DNA from: Streptomyces sp. DH-12
GTDB taxonomy: Bacteria; Actinomycetota; Actinomycetes; Streptomycetales; Streptomycetaceae
DNA: 64,000 nucleotides
Reading direction: 5' to 3'
Assembly (NCBI RefSeq): GCF_002899455.1
Contig: NZ_PPFB01000001.1
Coordinates: forward strand, 6,704,501 to 6,768,500
Every line of letters starts with the position of its first letter. Within the stretch, counting starts at the first letter, position 1. The notes beneath the pieces are model-generated. The model was not told where the DNA came from, did no database searches, and saw nothing but the letters and a program-made list of their open reading frames with translations. This document shows positions 8,929 to 16,456 of this stretch, piece after piece. Both the position numbers and the translations under genes were made by a program.

Positions 8929-10288
8929 ACACACCGGCTGGATCGCGGGCCTGCTGGCCGCCCATCCCTGGGTGGCCCGGGCCCGTCCCGCACCCGACGG
9001 CGGCGTCCGGGTCGTCCCGCACCCGGACGCCGTGACCGCGGCACCCGAGCCGGGCCCCCTGATGCGCGAGCACCTCGAGCAGTGGGCCGAGGTCTACGAG
9101 TGGACGTACGAGACGGCCGAGGGCCGGCACGCCGACGACCTCGACCTGTCCGGGTGGCGGGCCTCCGGCACCGGAGCACCGCTGCCCGAAGCCCACATGC
9201 GGGACTGGGTGGACCGCACCGTGGACCTCGTCCTGGCCCGGCGTCCGAGTCGGGTCCTGGAACTCGGCTGCGGCACCGGCCTGCTCGCCCACCGCCTGCA
9301 CCCGCACCTGGACGGGTACGCCGGCACCGACGTCGCCCAGGTCGCGGTGGACCGCCTCACCGCGGCCGGCCTGCCCCGCACCGCGTTCGTCCGGGCCGCC
9401 GCCCACGAGACGGCCGCGCCCCGGGTGCGGGACGCCATGGACGCCGCCTTCGGCCCCGGCGCGCGCCCCGACTGCGTGCTGCTCAACTCGGTCACCCAGT
9501 GCTTCCCCGACCTGGCCTACCTGACCACCGTCCTGCGCGGGGCGCTGTCGGCGGTCGAGGACGGCGGCACCGTGATCGTGGGGGACATCCGGCACTCCGG
9601 CCTGCTGCTCGACCACTTCGCACGGCTGGAACGGGCCCGCGACCCCGAGGCGGACGGCACGACGATCGCCGCAAGGGCCGCGGCCGCCGCCGAGGCGGAC
9701 GAGGAACTGTCCTTCACCCCGGCGGCCGTCGCCGCGGTGGTCGCGGCCCAGCCCCGCCCGGTCCGCATGAGCGTGCACGCCCGCACCATGGCCGAGGACA
9801 CCGAACTCACCCGCTACCGCTACGACGTCGTCCTGCGCGTCGGCCCGCACACCGGCGGAGGGGGAACCCGGCACGTGCGCCGGACGCCCTGGGACGGATC
9901 CCGGGGGAGCGATGTCCGGGGAGCGCTGCGCGACGCGCTCGCCGACGGCCCCGTCGTCGTCCACGGCATCCCCAACGCCCTGCTCCACGACGCCCCCGGG
10001 GCGGTGACCCCGTACGCCCTGCGCGAGGCGCTGCGGGGAACGGACGCCGCCGTCCTGCTCGACGCCGCCGACCCGCGCGCGCTGGCCGTGGCGGCCCCCG
10101 CCGACTGCGCGCCCGCCGCGGCCGAGGACCTCCCCGCGCCCTCCGGCCCGGTGGCCCACGAGCCGTTCCCCCTGTTCGTCCGGCGCCGTCTGCCCGAGGT
10201 GCTGCGCGACCACCTGCGCCGGGCCGAACCGGACACGGCCCCGCCGCCGATCACCGTGGTGGACGTCATCGAGGACGGCCACGCGTGA
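8906..10288 (+). CDS. Free-standing SAM methyltransferase of the NRPS-embedded type
   Basis: The GTG start (8906) lies inside the end of the ATPase gene, after a GGAG-like site, and gives 460 residues. SAM-binding motif I is VLELGCGTGLL near residue 117. The approach sequence LEQWAEVYEWTYE (about 57-69) is the kind seen at the start of methyltransferase domains inserted in NRPS adenylation domains, as in thiazoline siderophore synthetases. The C-terminal 130 residues (FPLFVRRRLPEVLRDHLR) vaguely resemble the piece of adenylation domain that normally follows such an insert. I infer tailoring (C- or N-methylation) of a carrier-bound intermediate. It overlaps the next gene by 4 bp. Confidence 0.8.
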   Translation: MSDHTTAEHTGWIAGLLAAHPWVARARPAPDGGVRVVPHPDAVTAAPEPGPLMREHLEQWAEVYEWTYETAEGRHADDLDLSGWRASGTGAPLPEAHMRDWVDRTVDLVLARRPSRVLELGCGTGLLAHRLHPHLDGYAGTDVAQVAVDRLTAAGLPRTAFVRAAAHETAAPRVRDAMDAAFGPGARPDCVLLNSVTQCFPDLAYLTTVLRGALSAVEDGGTVIVGDIRHSGLLLDHFARLERARDPEADGTTIAARAAAAAEADEELSFTPAAVAAVVAAQPRPVRMSVHARTMAEDTELTRYRYDVVLRVGPHTGGGGTRHVRRTPWDGSRGSDVRGALRDALADGPVVVHGIPNALLHDAPGAVTPYALREALRGTDAAVLLDAADPRALAVAAPADCAPAAAEDLPAPSGPVAHEPFPLFVRRRLPEVLRDHLRRAEPDTAPPPITVVDVIEDGHA

Positions 10289-11706
10289 ACGACGCACTCA
10301 CCGACGAGACCCTCGCCGGGCTGCCCGGCGTGACGCAGTGGCAGCTGGTGCGCGGTGGGGGACAGGACACCCTGCTGGTGACGGGGCCGCCCCCGGCGGC
10401 GCGGCCGTCGTCCGGTCCCGGCCGGGACGACGCCCGCGCCGCCGGTTGGGCCGCGGACGCCGGTGACGCCGCCGTCCGCGGCGCCGACCCGACCGTTCTC
10501 CCGGCACTGATGCGGCAGCTCGACGAGACGGCGCTGCTGACGATGGCCCGGGTACTGGACCGGACCCGTCTCTTCCGCGACGGCGGCCGGCGCCGCACCG
10601 ACGAGATCCTCGAAGCCCTGGCGGTCGCACCCCGGCACGCGTGGATTGTGCGGCGCTGGCTGCGCACCCTGACCGCGGAGGGCCGGCTCCACCTGGACGC
10701 GGCGACGGGCCGCCACCACTCCCTCGCGGTGCCGGACCGCAGCGGCCACGCCCGGGCACTGCGCGAGCTGGACGGCGCCTGTGCGGGCCTGGGCTACCCG
10801 GCGTCCATGACCCGCTTCTTCCGGGCCGCGGCCGAACGGCTCCCGCTGCTGCTCCAGGACCGCACGTCCCTGCAGGAGGTCCTCTTCCCCGACGGGGAGA
10901 CGGACACCGCGCAGGGCAACTACCGCGACAGCGTCCCCAGCCGCTGGGCCAACCACGCCGCCGCGTCCCTGATCGCCGGCGAGTCCCGCCGCCGGACGGG
11001 GCCGGCCCCCCTGCGCGTCCTCGAAGCGGGCGCCGGCGTGGGCGGCACCACCGGCACCGTCCTGGAGGCGCTCGGCGACACGCCCGTCGACTACCTGTTC
11101 ACGGACGTCTCCCCGTTCTTCCTGCGGGCGGCCCGGGACGCCTTCGGCGGCCACCCCGGACTGCGGCACGCCCTGTTCGACATCCAGGCCGACCCGCTCG
11201 GACAGGGCCTGGAACCGGGCTCCCAGGACGTCGTCCTGGCGGCGAACGTCCTGCACAACGCACGGCACGCCGGACGCTGTCTGGCGGCCCTGCGGGAACT
11301 GCTGGCGCCCGACGGGCTGCTGGTCCTGGTCGAGTCGTGCCAGGAGCACTACCAGGCGCTCACCTCCATGTACCTGCTGATGTCGCCCGCGCCCGGCGAA
11401 CAGGAGTGGTTCACGGACCTGCGGGCCGGCCAGGACCGGGTCTTCCTCACCGCCGGGGAATGGGAACGGCAACTGGACGCGGCGGGCTTCGACCCGCTGC
11501 CCGTCCTGCCGCACGAGGAGCATCCCCTCGCCCCGGCGGGCCAGCGCGTCATCGCGGGACGCGTCAGAACCCACGGCGCCCGCCCGGACCCCGGCCGGGT
11601 CCGTGCCGCGCTCGCCGGCCGCCTGCCCCCTGCCCTGCCCCTCCCACGGATCCACGCCGTGGACGACATCATCCGCCCCGCCGACCCGACTGGAGCCCCC
11701 TGTTGA
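10285..11706 (+). CDS. Second free-standing methyltransferase, HMWP1/PKS C-MT-like
   Basis: The GTG overlaps the preceding TGA by 4 bp and yields 473 residues. The N-terminal 230 residues carry a helical region resembling the leader of PKS/NRPS methyltransferase domains (TSLQEVLFPDG, ANHAAASLI). SAM motif I follows as VLEAGAGVGGTTG near 247, then DVVLAANVLHNA and LLVLVESCQ. This is the arrangement of the C-methyltransferase located after the Cy domain in HMWP1-type proteins, the position where the large synthetase at the window start lacks one. I infer that it methylates the alpha carbon next to the last thiazoline in trans. Confidence 0.8.
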   Translation: MNDALTDETLAGLPGVTQWQLVRGGGQDTLLVTGPPPAARPSSGPGRDDARAAGWAADAGDAAVRGADPTVLPALMRQLDETALLTMARVLDRTRLFRDGGRRRTDEILEALAVAPRHAWIVRRWLRTLTAEGRLHLDAATGRHHSLAVPDRSGHARALRELDGACAGLGYPASMTRFFRAAAERLPLLLQDRTSLQEVLFPDGETDTAQGNYRDSVPSRWANHAAASLIAGESRRRTGPAPLRVLEAGAGVGGTTGTVLEALGDTPVDYLFTDVSPFFLRAARDAFGGHPGLRHALFDIQADPLGQGLEPGSQDVVLAANVLHNARHAGRCLAALRELLAPDGLLVLVESCQEHYQALTSMYLLMSPAPGEQEWFTDLRAGQDRVFLTAGEWERQLDAAGFDPLPVLPHEEHPLAPAGQRVIAGRVRTHGARPDPGRVRAALAGRLPPALPLPRIHAVDDIIRPADPTGAPC

Positions 11707-13718
11707 CCTCCGCATCCGCACCCGGACACACCGCCGAGCAGACCTCGGCCGACCTGGTGGACGCCGTCCGCGCCGTGTGGGCCGACGCCCTGGAGACCGA
11801 CCTGGCCGCCGTACCGGCGGACGCCAGCTTCCTGAGCCTGGGCGGCGACTCCGTCCTGGCCGTCCGCATGGCCGCGATGCTGCGCAAACGGCTGGGCACG
11901 CCGCTGGCGCTGGCGGACGTCCGCGTCGAACAGAGCGCCGCGCAGCTCGCCGCCCTCGTCCACGAACGCAGTACCGGATCGGGGACGGGGGCCCTGCGCC
12001 CGCTCCCCCTGGACCTGCGCCGACGCGAGGACCCGGACGCGCCGTTCCCGCTCCTGCCGCTCCAGCAGGGCTACTTCGTGGGCCAGCAGGACGCCTGGGA
12101 GCTGTCCTACCGCTCCGCACACCACTACGTGGACATCGGGCTGGAGGACATCGACGCCGACGAAGCCCCCGAGGCGCTGCAGGACGCCCTGGAGCGCCTG
12201 GCCGAGCACCAGGCCGTCCTGCGGGCGCGCATCCTGCCCGACGGCCGGCAGCGCATCCTGCCCCTGGACGACCCGGAGGCGGTACCGCAGCTCCGGGTCA
12301 CCGACCTGCGCGACGCCGACGAGGAGACGGCCGCGGCCCGGCTCGCGGAGATACGCCACGAGATGAGCACCGAGGGCCCCGACCCGTCCCGGGGCTGCGG
12401 TCTGGACATGCGCCTGACGCTGATGCCCGGGGACCGCGCCCGGCTGCACTCCTCGACCAGTCTGCTGATCATCGACGGATGGTCCTCCGGAGTCTTCTAC
12501 CGCGACCTGTTCGCCCTGGTCTCCGACTACAACGCCGTCCTCGCGCCCCTGGACATCGACTACGGCGACTATGTGACGACCCTGCGGGACCTGCCCGGCA
12601 CCGAGGCGTGGCAGCAGGACCGCGACTGGTGGTGGGACCGCCTCGACGACTTCCCGCTGCCGCCGGCCCTGCCGCTGGTGGCCGACCCCGCCGAGGTGCG
12701 CCCCACCCTGATGGGCACCCGGCAGGCGGTGCTCGACCCGGAGCGCTGGTCGGCTCTGCGCCGGCTGTGCACCGAGCACGGGGTGACCCCGTCCGCGGCG
12801 ATGTTCGCCGCCTTCGCCGCCGCCGTCGCCCGGGCCTGCGGACACCGCCGCTTCCTGCTCAACACGCTCCAGCTGAACCGTCTCCCGCTCCACCCCGACG
12901 TGTCCCGCCTGGTGGGAGCCTTCTCCTCCACCATGCTCCTGCCGGTCGAGCTGCCGGCTGCCCCCGTCTTCGCCGACCTCGCCGGCCGCGCCCAGCGGGA
13001 CATCGGCGACGCGCTCGCCCACAACCTGATCACCGGCGTGGAGGTCTCCCGCGAACTGGGCCGCCGCCGGGGCACCCACCGCCCGGTGGCGCCCGTCGTC
13101 TTCCAGTCCACCTTGGGAGTGGACGCGGCGCTGGGCAGCGAGGTGCCCCAGGAGGCCGGGCCGCTGGGCGCGATCGACCTGCTGAGCCACCACCAGCAGC
13201 TGCGGACGCCCCAGGTGGCCCTGGAGGTGCGGCTGTTCGAGCTGCGCGGGGAGCTGGTGGTCGTCTTCTCGCTGGTGGAGGAGCTGTTCGCGGGAGCGGA
13301 CGTCGACCGGATGTTCGCCGATCTCATGGCGACCGTGGAATCGCTGGTCGAACCGGACGGCTGGGCCGCCGTGGTCGGACTGCCCGACGCGGTCGACGGC
13401 GAGCGGGCCGGGCCGGGCTGGCCGGCGTCCGGCCGGCGCCTGTCCGTACCCGCGGCGGCGGCCGGCGGAGCGGAGCCGGGACCGCCCCGGGACGACACGG
13501 AACGAGCCGTCGCGGCGCACTGGCGGAAGCTGCTGGACTGTCCGGTGGAGGAGCGCACCGCCGACTTCTTCGCGCTCGGCGGCGACTCGTTGCTCGCGGT
13601 GCGGATGCTCGGCTCGCTCGCGCGGGAGGGACTGGGGCGGGTGACGCCCCGCCGCTTCCTCCGGCAGCCCACGGTGGCCGGACTCGCCGCCGCCCTCCGC
13701 GAACCGGACGACCGGTGA
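11703..13718 (+). CDS. Carrier - Cy/condensation - carrier NRPS protein
   Basis: Translation most likely starts at the TTG that overlaps the previous stop (TTGA), giving 671 residues. The order is a carrier (LGGDSVLAVRM, serine near 50), a Cy-like condensation domain from about 115 (FPLLPLQQGYFVGQQ) and a second carrier (LGGDSLLAVRM, serine near 629). There is no adenylation domain, so loading must come from elsewhere. At the Cy motif the sequence is SLLIIDGWS (about 253-261), so the first aspartate of DxxxxDxxS is serine. Sequence after the motif (FYRDLFALV) still fits the Cy family. It is the last gene of the operon, ending 5 bp before a strong hairpin. Confidence 0.85.
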   Translation: MTSASAPGHTAEQTSADLVDAVRAVWADALETDLAAVPADASFLSLGGDSVLAVRMAAMLRKRLGTPLALADVRVEQSAAQLAALVHERSTGSGTGALRPLPLDLRRREDPDAPFPLLPLQQGYFVGQQDAWELSYRSAHHYVDIGLEDIDADEAPEALQDALERLAEHQAVLRARILPDGRQRILPLDDPEAVPQLRVTDLRDADEETAAARLAEIRHEMSTEGPDPSRGCGLDMRLTLMPGDRARLHSSTSLLIIDGWSSGVFYRDLFALVSDYNAVLAPLDIDYGDYVTTLRDLPGTEAWQQDRDWWWDRLDDFPLPPALPLVADPAEVRPTLMGTRQAVLDPERWSALRRLCTEHGVTPSAAMFAAFAAAVARACGHRRFLLNTLQLNRLPLHPDVSRLVGAFSSTMLLPVELPAAPVFADLAGRAQRDIGDALAHNLITGVEVSRELGRRRGTHRPVAPVVFQSTLGVDAALGSEVPQEAGPLGAIDLLSHHQQLRTPQVALEVRLFELRGELVVVFSLVEELFAGADVDRMFADLMATVESLVEPDGWAAVVGLPDAVDGERAGPGWPASGRRLSVPAAAAGGAEPGPPRDDTERAVAAHWRKLLDCPVEERTADFFALGGDSLLAVRMLGSLAREGLGRVTPRRFLRQPTVAGLAAALREPDDR

Positions 13719-13722
13719 GAAG

Positions 13723-13756
13723 GGTGCGGCGGGGGCGGGACGGCCCCCGCCGCACC
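13723..13756. terminator. GC-rich hairpin between convergent genes
   Basis: A perfect 14-bp stem (GGTGCGGCGGGGGC / GCCCCCGCCGCACC) with a 6-base loop lies between the end of the NRPS operon and the end of the reverse-strand reductase gene. It probably serves both directions. No U-tract follows, as is usual in Streptomyces. Confidence 0.8.
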
Positions 13757-13762
13757 TCGGTC

Positions 13763-14686
13763 TCAGCCGCCCAGGCCGGCGTCCTCGCGGAAGAGCTCCT
13801 GGTCGAGCCAGACCGCGGCACGGGCGCCGTCGGCGGCACCGGTGATCACGAAGGTGAGGGCGTCCGGCAGGGCCTCCAGCCGGGCGGTGTCCCCGGCCGC
13901 GTACACACCGGGCACGGAGGTGCGCTGGAACTCGTCCACCCGCACACAGCCGTCCGGGAGGATCGCACACCCCAACTCCTCGGCCAGCGGGGAGTGCTGA
14001 CGGGTGGGCGCCCGGTGGTAGACGCCCTGCCGCTCGAGCACCCGTCCGTCGGCGAGGACCAGGCGGACGGCCCCTTCCTCCCCCTCGACGCGGGCCACGG
14101 CCGTTTCCTCCACGGCGATCCCGGCCTCGGCGAGGCGGCCCGCGGCCTGCTCGGGCACCGGGTGGCCGTCGGTGCACACGATCACGTCCTCGCTGAACCG
14201 GTCGGCCACGTACAAGGCCTGCATGACCTGCGGCAGTTCGTGCCCCAGGACGGCCAGGCTCATCCCGCTGGTCTCCCAGCCGTGGCAGAACGGACAGTGG
14301 TACACCCCCCGGCCGAACAGCGCGGACAGGCCCTCCACCCGCTCGTCGAGCACGTCGACCTGCCCCGTGGCGAGGACCAGCTTCCGGGTCCGCTCCACGG
14401 TGCCGTCGGCCAGCGTCAGGGCGAATCCCCGGGGCGCGGGCGCGGCGGCGGTGACGGTCGCCTCGCGTACGGCCACGTTCGGGTAGGCGGTGAGCTGCTC
14501 CCGGCCTATGCGGCGCAGCTCGGCGGGCGGGAAGCCGTCCCGGCTGAGGAACATGTGCATCTGCGCCGCGGGCGCGTTGCGCGGGCGGCCCGAGTCCAGC
14601 AGGAGGACCCGCCTGCGCTGACGCCCGGACACCAGCGCCGCGTTGAGGCCGGCGGGCCCTCCGCCCACCACGATCACGTCGTGCAT
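13763..14686 (-). CDS. Thioredoxin-reductase-like FAD/NAD(P) oxidoreductase with CPFC motif
   Basis: This 307-residue protein has an N-terminal FAD-binding GGGPAGLNAA, a redox CxxC as YHCPFCHGWE (about residues 133-136), and a C-terminal GVYAAGD FAD motif, the layout of low-molecular-weight thioredoxin reductases and the related holothin/gliotoxin-type disulfide oxidoreductases. ATG 14686 is taken as start after AAGGAAG; a GTG three codons upstream is possible. It is divergent from the saccharopine-dehydrogenase-like gene and shares the metal-box intergenic region with it, so it belongs to the zinc-response set. It could keep a thiol in the metallophore pathway reduced or oxidise it; the substrate is not known. 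Confidence 0.8.
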   Translation of the reverse strand: MHDVIVVGGGPAGLNAALVSGRQRRRVLLLDSGRPRNAPAAQMHMFLSRDGFPPAELRRIGREQLTAYPNVAVREATVTAAAPAPRGFALTLADGTVERTRKLVLATGQVDVLDERVEGLSALFGRGVYHCPFCHGWETSGMSLAVLGHELPQVMQALYVADRFSEDVIVCTDGHPVPEQAAGRLAEAGIAVEETAVARVEGEEGAVRLVLADGRVLERQGVYHRAPTRQHSPLAEELGCAILPDGCVRVDEFQRTSVPGVYAAGDTARLEALPDALTFVITGAADGARAAVWLDQELFREDAGLGG

Positions 14687-14725
14687 CGTCGTCACTTCTT
14701 CCTTGGTCCGTCGAATAATGACTAC

Positions 14726-14745
14726 GATAATAATTATCATTTTCA
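14726..14745. promoter_or_regulatory. Fur/Zur-type operator between divergent genes
   Basis: Read on the minus strand, 14744-14726 is GAAAATGATAATTATTATC. This matches 17 of 19 positions of the classical Fur box (GATAATGATAATCATTATC). The overlapping 15-mer TGAAAATGATAATTA (14745-14731) matches 12 of 15 positions of the Streptomyces Zur-type dyad as I recall it (TGAAAATGATTTTCA). It is an AT-rich island in very GC-rich DNA, about 40 bp from the reductase start and 35 bp from the dehydrogenase start, so binding could repress both. A Fur/Zur-family gene lies 1.3 kb away. Confidence 0.75.
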
Positions 14746-14779
14746 TCAACCGAATCAGCGGGAAACAGGAGGAACACCG

Positions 14780-15868
14780 GTGCGACATCCGGCGGTCATC
14801 GGCGTCATAGGCGGTTACGGAGCAGTCGGCAGCGCGGTCGTACGGCGGCTCCACCGGGCGGGTGTCCACCCGCTGTTGGTGGCCGGCCGCGACCGGGGCC
14901 GGGCGGAAGCGCTGGTCGCCGGCCTCCCGGAGGGAGGCCCGGAGGTGGGCGCCCTGGCGGTGGACCTGACCGATCCCGACTCGCTGGACCGCTTCACGGA
15001 GGGCTGCCGACTCGTCGTCAACTGCGCGGGACCTTCGTACCGCGTCCTCGACGCGGTCGCCCGGGCCGCGCTGCGAGGCGGCGCGGACTACGTCGACGCG
15101 GCCGGTGACGACCCGGTCCACACCCTGCTGTCCGCCGACGGGGGCGCCGGGCGATGGGTGGCGGCCGGACGCACGGCCGTGCTGTCCGCCGGCGCGCTGC
15201 CGGGTCTGTCCTCGCTGCTGCCCCGCGCGCTGGCCGCCCGCGCCACCGGCCCCGTCGCACTGGACGCCTACGTCGGCGGCGTCGCGCCGCTCACCCCGGC
15301 CGCCGCCGGCGACGTGCTGCTCGGCCGCGGACCGGAGCACGGCACGCCGGCGGCCGCCTGGCACGAGGGCCGGGTGCGGGAGCGTGCGCTGGCCCCCCGC
15401 CGAGGGGTGCGACTCGGCGCCTTCCCCGCACCCGTCGACGCCTTCCCCTTCCTGTCCACCGAGGCCGTCCGGCTGGCCCGTGCCACGGACATCGGCCGGG
15501 TGCGCTGGTACACCGTCTTCGGCGGCGGGCGCCTGGCCGAGGAACTGGCCATGGCATGGGCACTGGACAGCACGGAGACCGCCGACCTGGTCGCGGCGGC
15601 CGACGAGGACGTGCGACGCCACGGAGCCTGGTACGGACAGGAGTTCCACCTCTGGGACGGAGCGACGGACGGCCCGCCCACCGCGAGGCTCGTCCTGCGC
15701 GCCCCGGACTCCTACGAACTGAGCGGGTTCCTCGCCGCCGCCACCGCTCTCCGGACGCTCGACGGGGCGATCACTCCCGGTGTGCACTTCGCCGCGGACG
15801 TGCTCGACCCCGCGCGGGTCACCGAGGAGCTGGCGGCCGATGGCGCGGCGGAGCTCGAGGTGCTGTGA
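14780..15868 (+). CDS. Saccharopine dehydrogenase-like NAD(P)-dependent oxidoreductase
   Basis: A GTG start preceded by AGGAGGA gives 362 residues. The N-terminus is a Rossmann fold (GVIGGYGAVGSAVVRRL) followed by VVNCAGPSYRVLDAVARAAL and DYVDAAGD, the standard start of the saccharopine dehydrogenase NADP-binding family. The rest is a family-typical C-terminal domain. Members act on imines and amino-acid conjugates. In opine-type metallophores and in thiazoline siderophores an imine/thiazoline reduction step is needed, so that role is possible here, but it is inferred from position beside the synthetase operon and the metal-responsive operator. It ends 5 bp before a long hairpin. Confidence 0.78.
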   Translation: MRHPAVIGVIGGYGAVGSAVVRRLHRAGVHPLLVAGRDRGRAEALVAGLPEGGPEVGALAVDLTDPDSLDRFTEGCRLVVNCAGPSYRVLDAVARAALRGGADYVDAAGDDPVHTLLSADGGAGRWVAAGRTAVLSAGALPGLSSLLPRALAARATGPVALDAYVGGVAPLTPAAAGDVLLGRGPEHGTPAAAWHEGRVRERALAPRRGVRLGAFPAPVDAFPFLSTEAVRLARATDIGRVRWYTVFGGGRLAEELAMAWALDSTETADLVAAADEDVRRHGAWYGQEFHLWDGATDGPPTARLVLRAPDSYELSGFLAAATALRTLDGAITPGVHFAADVLDPARVTEELAADGAAELEVL

Positions 15869-15873
15869 GCACC

Positions 15874-15920
15874 CGCCGGTGCGCCCCCGGCCCCCGGAAG
15901 GAGCCGGGGGCGCACCGGCG
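15874..15920. terminator. Long hairpin between convergent genes
   Basis: An 18-bp perfect stem (left arm 15874-15891, right arm 15903-15920, core GGTGCGCCCCCGG / CCGGGGGCGCACC) with an 11-base loop separates the dehydrogenase gene from the reverse-strand regulator gene. Confidence 0.85.
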
Positions 15921-15995
15921 GCCGAACGGCTCGCCGGACCACCCGTGCGCCTGGCCCGTCACCGGGCGCCCCGGGCACGGTCGGCGAGATGCCGA

Positions 15996-16415
15996 TCAGC
16001 GGTCGACCGGCCCGGGGCGGCAGCCGTCGCACACGCCCGTGAGTTCGACGGTGTGATCCACCGAGTGGAACCCGATGTCGCGCGCGATCCTCACCACCCA
16101 CTGTTCGACCTCGTCGGAGTCCACCGCCAGGCTGAACCCGCACTCCCGGCAGACGAGGTAGTGACGGTGGCCGTCGTCCGGCCTGGGCCGGTAAAGACGT
16201 TCACCGTCACTGTCGCGCACCACGTCGACGTGCCCGGCCGCCTCCAGCAACCGGAGCGTGCGGTAGACGGTGGTCAGCCCCACCGCCACGCCGTCCCCGG
16301 CTAGAGCGGCATGCAGGGTCTGCGCCGAGACGAAGCCGTCGCAGGCGTGCAGGGCCCCGAGGACCGCGGCTCGCCGCGGGGTCGTGCGCCACTCGCTGCG
16401 GGCCGTTCCGTACAT
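15996..16415 (-). CDS. zur: Fur-family metalloregulator, probably Zur
   Basis: The 139-residue protein starts at an ATG with a GGGAGG site. It shows the Fur family winged helix (VYRTLRLLEAAGHV) and the metal-binding and dimerisation region HRHYLVCRECG, with a second cysteine pair CDGC near the C-terminus, matching the structural zinc site of Zur/Fur proteins. It is the last gene of a run with the CobW-like GTPase (41 bp apart) and the cysteine-free bL32 gene. That company, and the Zur-like boxes nearby, favour a zinc rather than an iron or peroxide sensor. Its presence in the operon implies negative feedback. A genome-wide Zur may exist elsewhere, making this a local paralogue. Confidence 0.8.
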   Translation of the reverse strand: MYGTARSEWRTTPRRAAVLGALHACDGFVSAQTLHAALAGDGVAVGLTTVYRTLRLLEAAGHVDVVRDSDGERLYRPRPDDGHRHYLVCRECGFSLAVDSDEVEQWVVRIARDIGFHSVDHTVELTGVCDGCRPGPVDR

Positions 16416-16456
16416 GAGTGTGCCTCCCGTCGCTTCCGGACGCCCTCGTGATCCGG

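Noticed and set aside
6364..9179. Long minus-strand frames opposite the permease and ATPase genes
   Set aside because: They are shadows of well-supported transport genes with Walker, signature and permease motifs on the plus strand.
1..13718. Identification of the cluster as coelibactin or as yersiniabactin
   Set aside because: Only the last part of the synthetase is visible and the gene content here does not match coelibactin as I know it. The domain split also differs from the Yersinia genes, so only the class can be stated.
11349..14777. A 1142-codon minus-strand frame over the NRPS and reductase genes
   Set aside because: The real minus-strand gene in this area is the 307-residue reductase in another frame. 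The long frame has no domain.
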